Shown: positions 37,901 through 46,084 of the stretch, in pieces
Numbering within the stretch: the first letter of the stretch is position 1
How the letters are laid out: each line of letters opens with the position of its first letter
Assembly: GCA_964019415.1 (NCBI GenBank)
Contig: OZ025880.1
Location: 3,402,813-3,466,812 of the forward strand
DNA: 64,000 bases
From: Ianthella basta
Taxonomy: Eukaryota > Porifera > Demospongiae > Verongiida > Ianthellidae
Direction of reading: 5' to 3'
Notes under the pieces: model-generated
Told to the model about the DNA's origin: nothing
Database searches by the model: none
Seen by the model: only the letters and a program-made list of their open reading frames with translations
Translations under genes and position numbers: made by a program

Positions 37901-40900
37901 TTCTGCTGCTGCACTTCATTGCATGCCTGTATTCCTTCCTCAATCTCCAGTTGCTTTGCCTTCAAGCCCTGGACTACGTCTGCATGTTTCTGAAGCAAAG
38001 CCTCTTTCTCGCTGCAGAGAGTGTGGTGTTGCATTTCAGCCTCCTCCAAACGATGATTAAGCGATTCTACTTGGGATACAAGACCATCATTAGTTTCCTC
38101 CAGGTCAACTACTTGAGCTTCACGCTGTAACAAAGAAGCTTCTATCTCTTGAGTGCCTAGTCGCCCCTCTGCAATCTGCTTTTCCAAATTCACGATTGTA
38201 TTCCTCAATGTGTCTTCCTTCTCCTTCACTGCCTTGCTAACCAACTTCTGGTGCTCTGCCTCAAGCAGACCTTTCATGTCTGATAGTCGATTTTCAAAGT
38301 CTTGCTGAAGCTCTCTAATCTCTTGAGCATGGGAAGACTCAAGGTCCTTTACACGGTCATCCCAGTCTTGCTGAAGAGCTCCAATCTCCTTCACATGGGA
38401 AGCCTCTAAGTCCTTCGCATGGCTTTCCCAGTGTCTCAGGGTATCACTCAGCTTCTGATTCTCTTGTGCAAGCTCTGCAGCATCACTGCTCTTTTGCACT
38501 ACGTCAGAATGCTGAGCATGGAGAGCATCAAAAGCACTCTTTAGCCGAGCTTCACGTGTCTGTGATTCTTCAAGCTGCAAACCTACAGTCCTCAGTTTAG
38601 CTTCAAACTCACAATTTGTTGACTTCTTCACTTGTTCAATCTGTTCAGCCAGTTGCACATGTGTCCGGGCTTTCTCATTTGCTGCAGTCTCAAGAGTTGA
38701 TTTCAACTCCTGTCTGGCTGCTTCAAGATCTACTCTTAAATGATCTCGCTCACTGACAACTGCCTGCAGCTTTTGCTTAACCTCTGCCATATCACGTACT
38801 GATGGTGTCAGTGCCATAGCTTCTGTAATTCGCAGCACCTCTGCATTCTGTGCAGCAACCTTCTCTTCAGCTGCCTTGCGTAGCGACTGTTCCTGGTCCA
38901 GACGACTGAGCAAAGCAGACTGTGCCTCCAGGCTCTGCTGCTGCTGCAGTTGAAAATTCTCTTGCAAACTGGCATATATGCTTTGAACCTGTGCATTGGC
39001 AGCTTCCTCAGCTTGCTTCCGGTAAGAGTCTATTTCTTCTGCATGCGACACATGAAGGGCATCTATTTGCAGCTTTAGACTTTCCTTTTCAGCATCAGTT
39101 TGCCTGTCATCAGCTACGGACTGCTCAAGAGATTGACTGTGTACTTGGGTTGCATCACTACCATCATGATACAGTGGTTGTTCTTGCTCTAAAGATCTCT
39201 CATTGCTGACTGTTTCATCAACATTTTGCTCTGTTCCCTTCATTTCACCTGTGGAGGGTATCCCTAAGCCAGAGTCAGAAGGCAGAAGAGGTGAAGAGAA
39301 GGTCTCCTGGACAGGCGCTGGCTCTGCTTCCTGGTTGTCATGCCAAGAGGACTCCACACCTGATCCACTACCAGTAATGGTAGGCAAGGGATCACAGACC
39401 TAAATAACGGAAGAGAAACAACTTTAAATAAAATACATTGTGGCAAAAGTAGCTTGGGTACATCAATATTTTGCATACTCTCACCACGAGATGCTGATTT
39501 TTCCGCACTGCCTGCTCGACAGTTACTACACATCGGTGTTTTGAATACCATAGTCACATACATACTATACCTAGCAATAAGCTATGCCCCATATACATTG
39601 AATGATTCTACTTTTGGTGCTTTCCAAAGGGCTCCATAGCATTATATTACATACACATAGTGAGTTAATCAGCAACTTCAATGCTGCACTGAAAGGCACA
39701 CAATTTGGGCCTGAAATGATGGTATCCTGTGGTGCAAGATACCATCCAATGTCCGCACAGGTATGCAATCATGGTACGGAAGGACAATTGATTTCGTTCG
39801 TTAGATGGGGGCTTTGGTTCGATTTATAGGCGATTTCATTCGATGAGTGGACGATTTTGCTCAATGAATAGACGGTTTCAGCTGACATGTCTTCACTGCG
39901 CGCTCAAGATCCACCACACAACACCGACGAGAGGGACTTTGTCACTACGGCGGAACCATTACGGCAGCCATTTTCTGCCGTTTTGGCCCGGCGGAACCAT
40001 TTCAGCGGGGGGGAACTTCTACGGCATGACAGGTCAATGAGCTTTAGGTTTCATATATCAAGTCATTTAGAGTACTTAGTATGCAGTCTACTGTACATTC
40101 TTCTGAAGTATTAAAGATTGCATTATACATGCTCTAGAGCCAAAATGGCAATTCTCTCTGCTCTTTTTGTACATGTCCAACTTGGAATGTGGCTGTTTAT
40201 TCACAAAGACCAGAAAATGTAGACCGGAAAATTACCTCCACATGTTCGACCTTGATTTATTCAAGCTGCCACAGTAGTGCAAGAGCCTCCTCCAAGGAAA
40301 GTCATTTTCGTAAACACACGGATTCAAGGTGTACTTTATATGAAACCAAATAAAACTACGTACATAACAGTAGTAGTCATATGGTTCTTAGGGCTGTCAG
40401 CATTTACAGATACCATCACAAATTTGTGGCACACCACTAGTCACTATAGTATAAACCATAGCACAACAGACAAACACTTAGATGTCAGTCTGCTGTTATG
40501 GGTATAGCATGGATGAAGTTTAAAGCTGTCAACATCAAACATACAACTAAAGATACTGTGGCAACGATTTACGTATTGTATAACCGAAGAGCGCTACCTC
40601 TAATTGAATTTTGATTTTAGAAACAGCAAATGCAAACAAAGCTGTTCTTTCAAGTACATTAGTAACAGCAGACAACACTAAACTGAACTAATATGAAGGA
40701 CAGCTATTGGTCAATGTAGACATGATATGGCAGTCGACCATATTACTACTAAGCTAGGGGACCATTAAATTACTAAAAGTCGTCCAGGGGATGGGTTTAC
40801 GATCTACTGTCACTGCCAGAGGCCCACCTACATAGCCTAAAAACCCGTTACTACAGTAGGGTGTGGCATCCATTTCCGGATGTCATCCAAAAACAAACAC

Positions 40901-41927
40901 TTGATCTCGGCCATGAAGAGCTCGATTCTCTTGATTATTGGTACATGTATTGAGCAGAAGAATGGAACACCGCTGGGATACGAATGAAAGTTTGAAAATT
41001 GGCCAATAATTGGTATATGCTATGCAATTGTACAGGTGGCCAATAATTGGTCGGACGGCATCTCTCTGGTTTTGAGTCTCACTTCAAAAGTGAATATGGC
41101 ATCAGCACTGAAGTTAGTGCATAAAGAGGTACTTCGTTGGGCTTTTGATCGCTACAAGAATGAAACTTGAACAACTTTCGGACACTGAGATACAGCTAAG
41201 GATTGAAATGTAGCCGATAATTAGCAGCATACGCTATGAACCACCATCTGGAAACACATGCCTTCCGTCCATTTTCATAGATTCCAGACAGTATTAAAAC
41301 ATTTAGTGGAATACATTTGAGCTAAGCAACCTCTCCGTTCCAAACACCGTGTGCAGTGTTCCATTCCTTTGCTCCATACATGTACCAATAATCAAGACAA
41401 TCAAGCTCTTCATGGCCGAGATCGTGCGTGCGTTTTCGAATGGCGTCCAGAAACAGAAGCCGCACCCTACAGTTCAACCGTACTCACCGCTACAGAATCA
41501 ACTGTGACAATGGGGCCTGCATGTTGATGCTCAGACAAGTCATCGCCAGTGGATACTTCATCTATCGACTGTGTGGTCAGGCTCAGTGAAGTGTCGTTGC
41601 TTCCAGAGTTTGTTGACTGTTCTTGTTGGCCCTTCTCTTCTCCACTCCGCTTCTTTTTGCTTTTCTTCTTCTTCTGGTAAGCAAGTAGCTACAGCATTGA
41701 AATTCACCAGAAAACGTTCAACTCAGGAATTTGGTCACACCTAAGCTCTATCTAGCCCAACATACGCACCACAGTGACAGAGTTGCGACCCACGCGACGA
41801 GCGGCATTTTGGTGCCACCAGGAATTTGGTAAATATCCTACTATTAGAACTGACAACATTGTAGCACTGCCACACTTACTGCTTTCTTTCCTGCTTCCAC
41901 CTTATCGCGCCACTCGTCCCCTTCCAT
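15957..41927 (-). CDS. Pericentrin/AKAP9-like centrosomal coiled-coil protein
   Basis: This giant coiled-coil scaffold (about 2,461 aa) should anchor at the centrosome or basal body. Exons in transcript order: 41927-41880, 41688-41488, 39399-36934, 36540-35188, 34692-34636, 33914-33772, 33427-33256, 32130-31998, 31806-31742, 30916-29753, 20671-20635, 20475-20426, 19464-19400, 19234-19147, 18529-18476, 18211-18110, 17948-17829, 17697-17622, 17479-17425, 17032-16369, 16229-15957. All phases join. The N-terminus (DKVEAGKKALLAYQKKKKK) resembles the conserved start of pericentrin and AKAP9. Residues ~84-1,900 are heptad-rich and Gln/Glu-rich. The last ~90 residues resemble the PACT domain (aligned aromatic/basic motifs RRALIFQKAYL and FRAIVWAVRAAIRIHRL). 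A 9-kb intron (29752-20672) carries most of the mobile elements. Whether it is nearer to pericentrin or AKAP9 cannot be decided here; animals outside vertebrates often have one. Confidence 0.9.
16369..17032 (-). CDS. Penultimate large exon of pericentrin-like gene
   Basis: 221 codons of coiled coil (LALQLEEKKYKDLSSHFVQK and onward) followed by a Ser/Gly-rich linker into the PACT exon. The acceptor is ATAG before 17032 and the donor is GAG/GTGTGT after 16369. Confidence 0.85.
19530..20215. repeat. 30-bp minisatellite, about 22 copies
   Basis: The consensus unit is CACTATTCAAT + GGGTTGTGTCCTAGGGGGT, with the palindrome CCTAGG in each unit. Three interchangeable middle blocks occur: AATAAGTAG (a 28-bp unit), AACAGTTTGTG and AATGGGTTGTG. 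Their order suggests duplication of multi-unit blocks. The array ends in a run of 18 G (20178-20195). It lies in the intron between exons 20475-20426 and 19464-19400 of the pericentrin-like gene. The unit length (30 = 3 x 10) makes all frames look open, so these ORFs are not genes. Confidence 0.95.
20971..21354 (-). other. Exon-like segment encoding one membrane span
   Basis: An acceptor-like TACTACAG precedes an open frame with a 22-residue hydrophobic helix (AASLIIIVLLIVGVWVISVI) followed by a strongly basic RMRERLRRRR stretch, the pattern of a type I stop-transfer exon. It lies in a 9-kb intron of the pericentrin-like gene on the same strand and does not fit that protein. It may be a nested or relic exon of another membrane protein. 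I do not recognise the family. Confidence 0.35.
21581..22900 (+). pseudogene. Broken retroelement ORF (RT C-terminus and nuclease-like domain)
   Basis: The open frame runs from the truncation point to a stop at 22551-22553. The downstream part continues in another frame from about 22540 (motif VENGSFTPLVFS). A single small indel near the AAG AAG A run explains the shift. No complete RT palm domain is present. Confidence 0.75.
21581..22943 (+). mobile_element. 5'-truncated non-LTR retroelement (restriction-like endonuclease type)
   Basis: Identical 13-bp direct repeats (ATTATTCACCTGT at 21568-21580 and 22944-22956) flank the segment. An A-rich run precedes the right one. This is the signature of target-primed reverse transcription. 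The coding part is the C-terminal third of a reverse-transcriptase protein: a PPRLGGLG motif, a Cys/His knuckle (CVCDETFTIEHALSC), then an endonuclease-like block (DIAARDFWG, FFDVKLFNP) and a conserved tail. The frame shifts by one near 22,535, so the copy is dead. Confidence 0.8.
23156..23430 (+). repeat. 5' LTR of the Gypsy element
   Basis: 275 bp, TG...CA ends. It lacks a 3-bp GTT present in the other LTR. Confidence 0.92.
23457..26582 (+). CDS. Gypsy Gag-Pol polyprotein, interrupted in the integrase
   Basis: A single fused Gag-Pol frame of about 1,041 residues. The ATG at 23457 is chosen because it is the first in-frame one downstream of the LTR. Order: capsid-like region; two CCHC zinc knuckles (residues ~202-238); aspartic protease (VDTGAS, ~291); reverse transcriptase with YLDD (~574); RNase H (ECDASPYGVGAVLS, ~720); integrase HHCC zinc finger (~940-975) and the first catalytic Asp (~1003). 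The frame then ends early, about 20 residues past that point, because of a frameshift. The rest of the integrase is in the next frame. Confidence 0.9.
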   Translation: MATHGVLDSFEPKKEDWESYTERLEQYFVANDVQAAAKQRAILLSVCGAQTYQLIRNLVAPRKPTDCDFRELVDMVQAHHRPKPSVIVQRFTFNTREQKEGETIADFVAELRRLTEHCDFGATLNDMLRDRIVCGIRDASLQRRLLAEPELTFKKAFDLCQAAESAAKNTRELQAAQPKAREDPVMVVKTQGSSREHSTPKTCYRCNDATHLANHCPFKTAICRQCNKKGHLARACRSKGKGKNAPTQQTHKVEGEGEESESYELFTMSQRRNAPITVRLRVNQVETTMEVDTGASVSIMSETTYKKLWPEGNFPLQPSDAKLRTYTGESLCILGSIPAHVQYADQEASGTLLVVSGNGPSLMGRDWLQKIQLNWHAICQVVKDKPQMLEDVLQKHAVVFSEKMGVAKNIVAKIHVDPEATPKFYRPRSVPYAIKGKIEQELQRLENEGVVSKVVESEWAAPIVPVMKSDGSVRLCGDYKVTVNQAIKSDSYPLPRTEDILASLAGGKAFTKLDLAHAYQQLPLDEDSKKVVTVNTHKGLYQFNRLPFGVSSAPSIFQRAIEGILQGLDHVSVYLDDILLTGTTEEEHLQLLQEVLSRLEEAGLHLKKSKCAFMLPRVEYLGYIISADGIQPSAEKVRALMEAPRPENTTQLRSFLGLLNFYNKFLPQSSTWLAPLHQLLKQNAKWAWGKEQDLAFKKAQEALLSSDVLVHYNQDLPLILECDASPYGVGAVLSHEMEDGSTKPVSFASRSLTPTEKRYAHLDKEALAIIFGVKRFHLYLAGRKFSIVSDHRPLQYLFAETKPVSAMASARIQRWALTLSAYDYTIRYKPGPQNANADLFSRLPLPETPAEVPLPGETILLLENLATSPVTVSQIRTATSRDPMLSRVAQLVSSGWNDQDNSITPSFQRKKNELSIHDGCLLWGSRVVVPQVLRPQVLDELHESHPGVSRMKAIARGVVWWPEMDSEIESKVNSCRECQLNQKTPAQAPLHPWEWPSQPWTRLHIDYAGPFLGKMFLVVIDAHSKWLEVEMVHLPGTLSRN
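26540..27319 (+). pseudogene. Remainder of Gypsy integrase, out of frame
   Basis: It continues the integrase core in another frame: second catalytic Asp (VSDNASVF), Glu region (SNGLAERYVQTFK), then a C-terminal domain with a GPNW-type element and a Ser/Arg-rich tail. The frame change lies at about 26,540-26,560 and is a small indel, so this copy cannot make a full integrase. Programmed frameshifting inside the integrase core is not expected. Confidence 0.85.
27351..27628 (+). repeat. 3' LTR of the Gypsy element
   Basis: 278 bp, preceded directly by the polypurine tract and followed by the CACCC target duplicate. Confidence 0.92.
27747..28030. repeat. 31-bp palindromic tandem array, about 9 units
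   Basis: The unit is AGAATATTGCC + Y + GGGCAAT + ~12 bases ending in CACCAT. Each unit has an imperfect palindrome centred on GCCCGGGC. Units are diverged (70-90% alike by eye). The array starts about 120 bp past the Gypsy 3' LTR and ends directly before a hammerhead-like motif (28034-28078). It is CRISPR-like only in appearance: there are no unique spacers. Confidence 0.85.
28034..28078 (+). other. Hammerhead-ribozyme-like motif, locus C
   Basis: Five flanking bases (UUCAG, extended by a G-U wobble) pair with CUGAA on the far side to form stem I. The core then reads CUGAGGA, a weak short stem II, GAAA, UGUC. All conserved hammerhead core bases (C3, U4, G5, A6, G8, A9, G12, A13, A14) are present, with one extra A after A9. 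Activity is not shown. Confidence 0.5.
28823..29009. mobile_element. MITE with diverged terminal inverted repeats
   Basis: The left end (TACTGTACACGCTTTAACTTT) and the right end (AAAGTTTAAGCGTATACAATAG) are inverted copies. The interior repeats CTTTCGCGG-like motifs. No coding capacity. It lies in the 9-kb intron. Confidence 0.7.
29675..29746. repeat. (TG)n microsatellite at a splice donor
   Basis: About 36 TG units. On the coding (minus) strand it reads as a CA tract that begins about 7 bases past the donor of exon 30916-29753. Confidence 0.95.
29753..30916 (-). CDS. Exon 10 of pericentrin-like gene, with internal coiled-coil repeats
   Basis: 388 codons, phase 0 at both ends. Residues encoded by about 30095-30300 contain tandem 14-residue units (EQLAAATEECKSVQ and variants, about six copies), a recent in-frame expansion of the coiled coil. 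The donor (GAG/GTGTGT) abuts a 72-bp dinucleotide tract. An 81-bp duplication lies directly upstream of its acceptor. Confidence 0.85.
30921..31082. repeat. 81-bp tandem duplication at an exon border
   Basis: Two copies, offset exactly 81 bp (for example AGATAAGCACAGGAAACAAC at 30921 and 31002). The copies lie immediately upstream (coding sense) of exon 30916-29753. The duplicated segment includes most of the 3' splice region. As 81 is divisible by three, an open frame runs through both copies. Confidence 0.9.
31160..31310 (+). repeat. Diverged hammerhead-like repeat unit, locus E
   Basis: Stem I (GCAG / CTGC) survives around a decayed core (TTGACAA ... CAAACATC). The 3' part (GCTCAAGAA...GAGCCTCTACA) is shared with 47070-47165 and, inverted, with 33110-33216. 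A partial inverted copy lies on its left (31170-31187). Confidence 0.6.
31909..31960. repeat. (CA)n microsatellite
   Basis: About 26 CA units, followed by an impure CACGCA tract to about 31997. On the coding strand it is a GT tract starting about 38 bases after the donor of exon 32130-31998. Confidence 0.95.
32457..33120. mobile_element. Non-autonomous DNA transposon, TA target site
   Basis: Terminal inverted repeats of at least 24 bp (CCGTATGGCCGGAAATTTTG inward) at both ends, each flanked by TA. The interior has no transposase; subterminal GGCGGATT/AATCCGCC motifs recur. It lies in an intron of the pericentrin-like gene. Confidence 0.8.
33110..33216 (-). repeat. Diverged hammerhead-like repeat unit, locus F
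   Basis: On the minus strand: TTGACAA, a GACC...GGTC stem, GAAATGTC, and then the downstream tail shared with loci D and E (GATTGCTCAAGATCTTGTG). C3 is changed to U. It abuts the TA transposon at 32457-33120. Confidence 0.6.
34999..35100. mobile_element. Small MITE-like inverted repeat
   Basis: TATTCACTCGATTAGGCACC on the left is mirrored by a 75-80% similar sequence ending in ACGGTAT on the right. It is about 100 bp and non-coding. Confidence 0.5.
35188..36540 (-). CDS. Exon 4 of pericentrin-like gene
   Basis: 451 codons of continuous heptad-rich, Gln/Glu/Lys-rich coiled coil, phase 0 at both ends (acceptor TTTAG, donor CAG/GTGAGG). A short non-helical Gly/Ser/Val linker near 35640-35740 interrupts the helix. 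Confidence 0.88.
36934..39399 (-). CDS. Exon 3 of pericentrin-like gene (largest exon, 822 codons)
   Basis: The exon begins with a disordered acidic/Ser-rich stretch of about 75 residues and then long coiled coil. Phase 0 at both ends; acceptor TTTAG before 39399 and donor GAG/GTACAT after 36934. Confidence 0.88.
40851..41475. mobile_element. Inverted-repeat element with about 150-bp termini
   Basis: The arms 40851-40995 and 41325-41475 are inverted copies (shared block GATCTCGGCCATGAAGAGCT, then TTGATTATTGGTACATGTAT). The interior contains a pair of CCAATAATTGG repeats. No ORF of note. Its right end is only about 13 bp from the end of pericentrin-like exon 2. Confidence 0.8.
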
Positions 41928-42180
41928 TATCTACAGAAAGGCGCAATCGTATGCAGCCGTGGTCACGCCCTCTGCAAAATAGTGATGACGGTTTGGGAAA
42001 ATTGCAGGGTCTACCTTCAAGACAGATTGAGTGAAGGTCACGCCTTCTGAACAAACACAAGGCAGACTCCGTAAAATTGCAGGGTTTACCTCCGACAGAT
42101 TGGTTTCGATTGCACACGGCCAAGGCACAGTATTTCAATCAAAGCTTTGAACAGAGAGAGAGTTCAAATACGGTAAGTTG
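41928..42180 (-). promoter_or_regulatory. Upstream region of the pericentrin-like gene with a tandem repeat
   Basis: The ATG is at 41927-41925. Directly upstream lie two diverged copies of a roughly 72-bp unit (GGTCACGCC...GCAGGGTYTACC...GACAGATTG) at about 41963-42037 and 42038-42110. No TATA box is evident. Promoter function is inferred from position only. Confidence 0.4.
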
Positions 42181-43590
42181 CTTGGTATGCAGTTTTACTA
42201 TCATCGGCTTTTAGAAGTTTTCTGAGGCTGTTGTCCTCTATGAAAGAGTGAGAATAGTCTAAACGTCAGTAGCTACTCTGGATTACTGTATTTGTCCATA
42301 ATATTGTTGTGAACCCAAGTAACTTTAGGTCTGCACCAGCCATCTCACCTAGGCTCTGACATTGTTTGATTTGTTGACTTTTGCCTGTTTGCTCACACCA
42401 CCAATGAAGTGACCATTATTTGTAGATCACTTTGTAGACCAGCCCATTTCTTTGTGTGATCAGTCCCTCATGCTGGTTTGAACTGTGCATTGAATCGTGA
42501 CTCGTGTGTCCATTGGGACCAATATTGTAACAATATATACCACCACCAGTGCAAGTAGAGTATTTGCTCTAGTTGATGGAAGGAAAGACGCCATCAGCGT
42601 AAGTTGCTGCAGGCCGTCAGGAATACCAAGTGCCAGCATCGAACAGCATGCAGAGGGGAACCACCTGATTACGACTGTTGGTGCTACATACATAGTTGAT
42701 GGAAGGAGAAACACCGCCAGGGCAAGTTGCTGCAGGCAGGGGGACCGGGCACCAGTATTGATTGGCACAAGTTGAAGTGGGATGTAGCAACAATATGCAA
42801 CTTGCACATGGGCACAGCTGTGGAGCATGTTAGTGCCGGCTCATAGCTATGTCATTGTTGTGCTTCGATCTCTTGTAGCAACGTAACAAGGCCAGCAGAG
42901 AGGCATAATCTGAGCACCCACGCATCAAGGCATGCCATTCCCCTGTGGAAGCAGATTGTTACCAGCAAGCTGGAGAAGAGGGACCAGCCAGACACGACCT
43001 GAAGTTGCTCTGGCTTTGTAGCAGAACAGCCAAGATGCTAAATGGCTTTCATTGCAGCATATAACACTCTCTGGTATTCTGCCATTCGTGGACATGCGAA
43101 CAATAATATTTCACAACTTTTCTGCAATCTGATTGGCCACACAGCTATTGTTGCAAGGACACAAGTCAAAATATTAGACTTAACCTGACCCTTCTACTTG
43201 TGAAGGGGTCACATGACACCTAACTAGTACCTATATACAGCAACTACTGAATGCATTTTGGAGCAAATGTGAAGCACTATTTTCTGTGCTTAATTGTGCC
43301 CTGTCCCTTTAATTGGTCCTGAAAAATATTGCCCCTTCCCCCAGACCAGACTGGCTATTGTGGGCCCATTAAGCTAGAGAATGAACTGGACCAATGCAGC
43401 AAGAGATGCTGAGTAACTACTCTATGGTTGTAGACATACCACTGTACGTAGTTCTTTAAAATGCATATTATTATTCTAGATGCATGTTATTATTAATTAA
43501 GACTTCCGGTAAGTTAGCTAAATGTAAGCAACAGACCACATTCAACCACACATTAGTAGCTATCACCTCACCAGCTGTCACCTTCACCTA
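42181..43590. other. Gene-free region with a diverged tandem duplication
   Basis: A block of about 133 bp is repeated at 42565 and 42698 (shared start AGTTGATGGAAGGA and shared end AAGTTGCTGCAGGC). I see no coding sequence and no transposon ends. The block may belong to a degraded mobile element. Confidence 0.5.
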
Positions 43591-43591
43591 T

Positions 43592-44360
43592 TGAAACTTA
43601 GTTTCATACCCAGCCCACTTCTGGTCGCCATTTTGACGAAGGCGCGGAAGGTGGTCTGGCAAACTGAGCCCACATTCCTGGGCCTAGTGACGTCTCATTC
43701 CCAGAATCGAGAATACCAATCAGATTGCAGATCACTCACATAATTCCTCGGTCGGTTGTGCCTGTTTGGAAATGGCATACTCCAGTCCAAGGATAGAAGC
43801 AGCGTTGTCAAATGCTTTGCGTCGCCTGTGTTGTCAGCATCTGACAGAGGAACAACGTGAGGCTGTCATAAACTTTGTGATCGGCAAAATCTTGTTTGTT
43901 TCCCTTCCAACTGGGGGATACATGCACCTTCGCCCAGAAGACCTCTCCCTCGCAAACAACTGTCTATCTCTGCCCGAACAGCGTCAGCAACTGCTTGACT
44001 CTTTGCTCCTTTCTCTACGTTCAAACAGCAAGCCTTGGACAGAAAGTAATCTGGGAGTTCTACACTGCAGCAGCACTGAAGACAGCTGTGCGCCGAGTGG
44101 ACACTAGTGCTGACAGACATTGCAGCAATTGGCCTTCTGCTTTCACCTGGGAGCTGTGTAGCGCCACAAAGATAGCAGCAATCGATCACCAGTGCCATAA
44201 GGTTCACATAATTATGCACAGGTTAGGTTTCATACCATCTCACAGGATTGGGTATGACATAATTAGGCCCAAGAATCTGGGCTCAGTTTGCCAGACCACC
44301 TTCCATGCCTTTGTCAAAATAGCGGCCAGAAGTGAGCTGGGTACGAGACTAATTGAAACT
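43592..44360 (+). mobile_element. TIR element carrying a RecQ-like helicase fragment
   Basis: Terminal inverted repeats of about 115 bp (43592-43705 and 44245-44360, for example CTCAGTTTGCCAGACCACCT on the right) bound a 769-bp element. Inside, an ORF from 43766 has a RecQ-helicase-like start (EEQREAVINFVIGKILFVSL followed by PTGG). It loses the Walker A lysine and is cut off. A run of C follows at 44365-44379. Confidence 0.7.
43766..44107 (+). pseudogene. RecQ-like helicase fragment
   Basis: About 60 residues resemble motif 0 and the beginning of motif I of RecQ/SF2 helicases, ending at PTGG without the expected GKS/T. The following sequence shifts frame. Non-functional as a helicase. It is either captured or part of a larger autonomous transposon. 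Confidence 0.6.
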
Positions 44361-44752
44361 TCACCCCCCCCCCCCCCCACTATAAGCCATACCATTGATG
44401 AAGGCAGCAGTCAGCTGTTGAAACATTTGGTACAAAACCTTTGGTTGGTGAACCCTACTGTTTACCCCTTCTATTACTACTTAAAAGGATAAATGAAGAT
44501 ACCGTAATCACTCTCTTTCCTGATGTGCTGAGGCAAGTCATATATGTGTGGGACAGGCTACAAACACCGTCACATCTCAGCTTGCCTGGTCAAAAGTGAA
44601 ACTATTGAGGTCATCCCCATGTTACAGCATGGTGTGCAAACTCAATGGCAAATAAACGGCTGTCCATGCCTTCCAGTTGGCACTGCGTAGAGGGTACGGT
44701 GTCTTCACTATCCATAGCTTGCAATCGATGTCTTCTCCATCGCTTCTGCTAA

Positions 44753-44979
44753 TGAAGTGAGGGCTTCTCAGCTGGCTCAGGCATCAGAAAGGGGTTGGTT
44801 CTCTAATACTAGCTTCACAACAGGGTTGAAAACCTTGCCGACGTTTCGACCAGATGCCCTGGTCTTCTTCAGATGCTCTGGTCTTCTTCGCCCTGAAGAA
44901 GACCAGAGCATCTGGTCGAAACGTCGGCAAGGTTTTCAACCCTGTTGTGAAGCTGGTATTAGAGAACCAACCCCTTTCT
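44753..44979. mobile_element. Foldback element with hammerhead-like cores, copy B
   Basis: A 227-bp element, over 90% identical by eye to 5839-6057, flanked by its own 11-bp direct repeat GCTTCTGCTAA (44742-44752 and 44980-44990). The plus-strand arm (44884-44935) has the full core CUGAAGA, stem II GACCAG/CUGGUC, GAAAC, GUC. The bases 5' of the core pair with GGC-A-AAGG after the GUC (3 bp, one mismatch, 4 bp). The minus-strand arm has the same core but has lost stem I. Confidence 0.85.
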
Positions 44980-45280
44980 GCTTCTGCTAATATTCACAAG
45001 TTCCATAAGTTCTTTTTTGTTAGCACGTCTAGTGCGATTGTCTGTTTCGATCCACCTACTAGACAAGCCACCACACCAACACACACAACACTGCTGAGCC
45101 ACACCTTGAGCTCAGCACTACCAACTACCACTACCTTAGACTATAAGGTGGCAGGGTCACCTAAGTTGCATGCATATTTATCAACTTTTCCAATCCCTAC
45201 AGAGACAAGTGAGAGTCTTTCAGCATTTTGAACCTCCTTTCACTTTCAGAGCTTAAACACAATGTCAAGTTTTCAATGAA

Positions 45281-45664
45281 TTAGAGCACACTACCATTTG
45301 CATAAGGTTGGAACCTACGTGTTTTGGACGCTTCTTGCGATGGGAAAACAACTGTTTCCCTCTTTCTGCACTCATCACCATTGTTTGTGTACACTGCATC
45401 ATTCTGCATATCCACTAGACAATACACTGCTGTACAAGCAAGAAAGAACCCAGAAAGGGTCCAGGACAGGAGAATAAATAAATTCTCTGTTGGGCTCACC
45501 ATCTTAAATGACACAAAATTGTAAAATGATGTGATACACACGAGTGTCACAAGTGTGCATATGAAATTTAGAGTGAGTTGTACTAAAACTAACATAGACA
45601 AGCATCGAATATGTAAAATGTCAAGCAAAAATGTAAAGAACATGTAATATACACTCCGTTCCAT
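45281..45664 (-). CDS. Possible small multi-pass membrane protein
   Basis: A 127-codon open frame with about three hydrophobic segments (for example VQLTLNFICTLVTLVCITSF and FILLSWTLSGFFLACTAVY) and a hydrophilic tail. It has no repeats inside. It could be a terminal exon or a single-exon gene; a MITE begins just upstream of its ATG. The family is not recognised. An acceptor-like TTAG and an internal donor-like ATG/GTGAGC leave other exon readings open. Confidence 0.3.
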   Translation of the reverse strand: MERSVYYMFFTFLLDILHIRCLSMLVLVQLTLNFICTLVTLVCITSFYNFVSFKMVSPTENLFILLSWTLSGFFLACTAVYCLVDMQNDAVYTNNGDECRKRETVVFPSQEASKTRRFQPYANGSVL

Positions 45665-45677
45665 TAACTATCTTCTT

Positions 45678-46066
45678 GGGGTCGAACGAATACTCTATGT
45701 TAAGTTCGACTATTTGTTGCTTCCAATGAACGAATATTTGAATATTCGTTAGACCAGAAGAGATTACCAAGTGTAGCAGTTTTCTATGAAGCGATCACCG
45801 GAAGTGAGAGGAGAAAGACTGATTAAGGGTTGAACAGGTGCATTTGACCTAACAAAAAGATTTCTGCCGTCTCTTCATAATCCATGAAAGTTAGGAGATG
45901 TTTTGTTCCATAGATATTGACTGATTAATGAAAGAAAAGAGTTGTTTGTGGTTGGCGGCCATTTTATGACGTCATAAATTGTCGCCTATATTCAAACGAA
46001 TAAAATTATCCTTCGAATATTAGGCTACCAAACAAATATTCGACTATTCGGTTATTCATTCGACCC
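45678..46066. mobile_element. MITE, first of a tandem pair
   Basis: 389 bp with inverted ends GGGTCGAACGAATA / TATTCATTCGACCC (one mismatch). The interior carries GCGAATATT-like motifs and GACGTCAT. A second copy starts 18 bp further on. Confidence 0.8.
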
Positions 46067-46084
46067 TTGCTGAGTATCTTCTAA

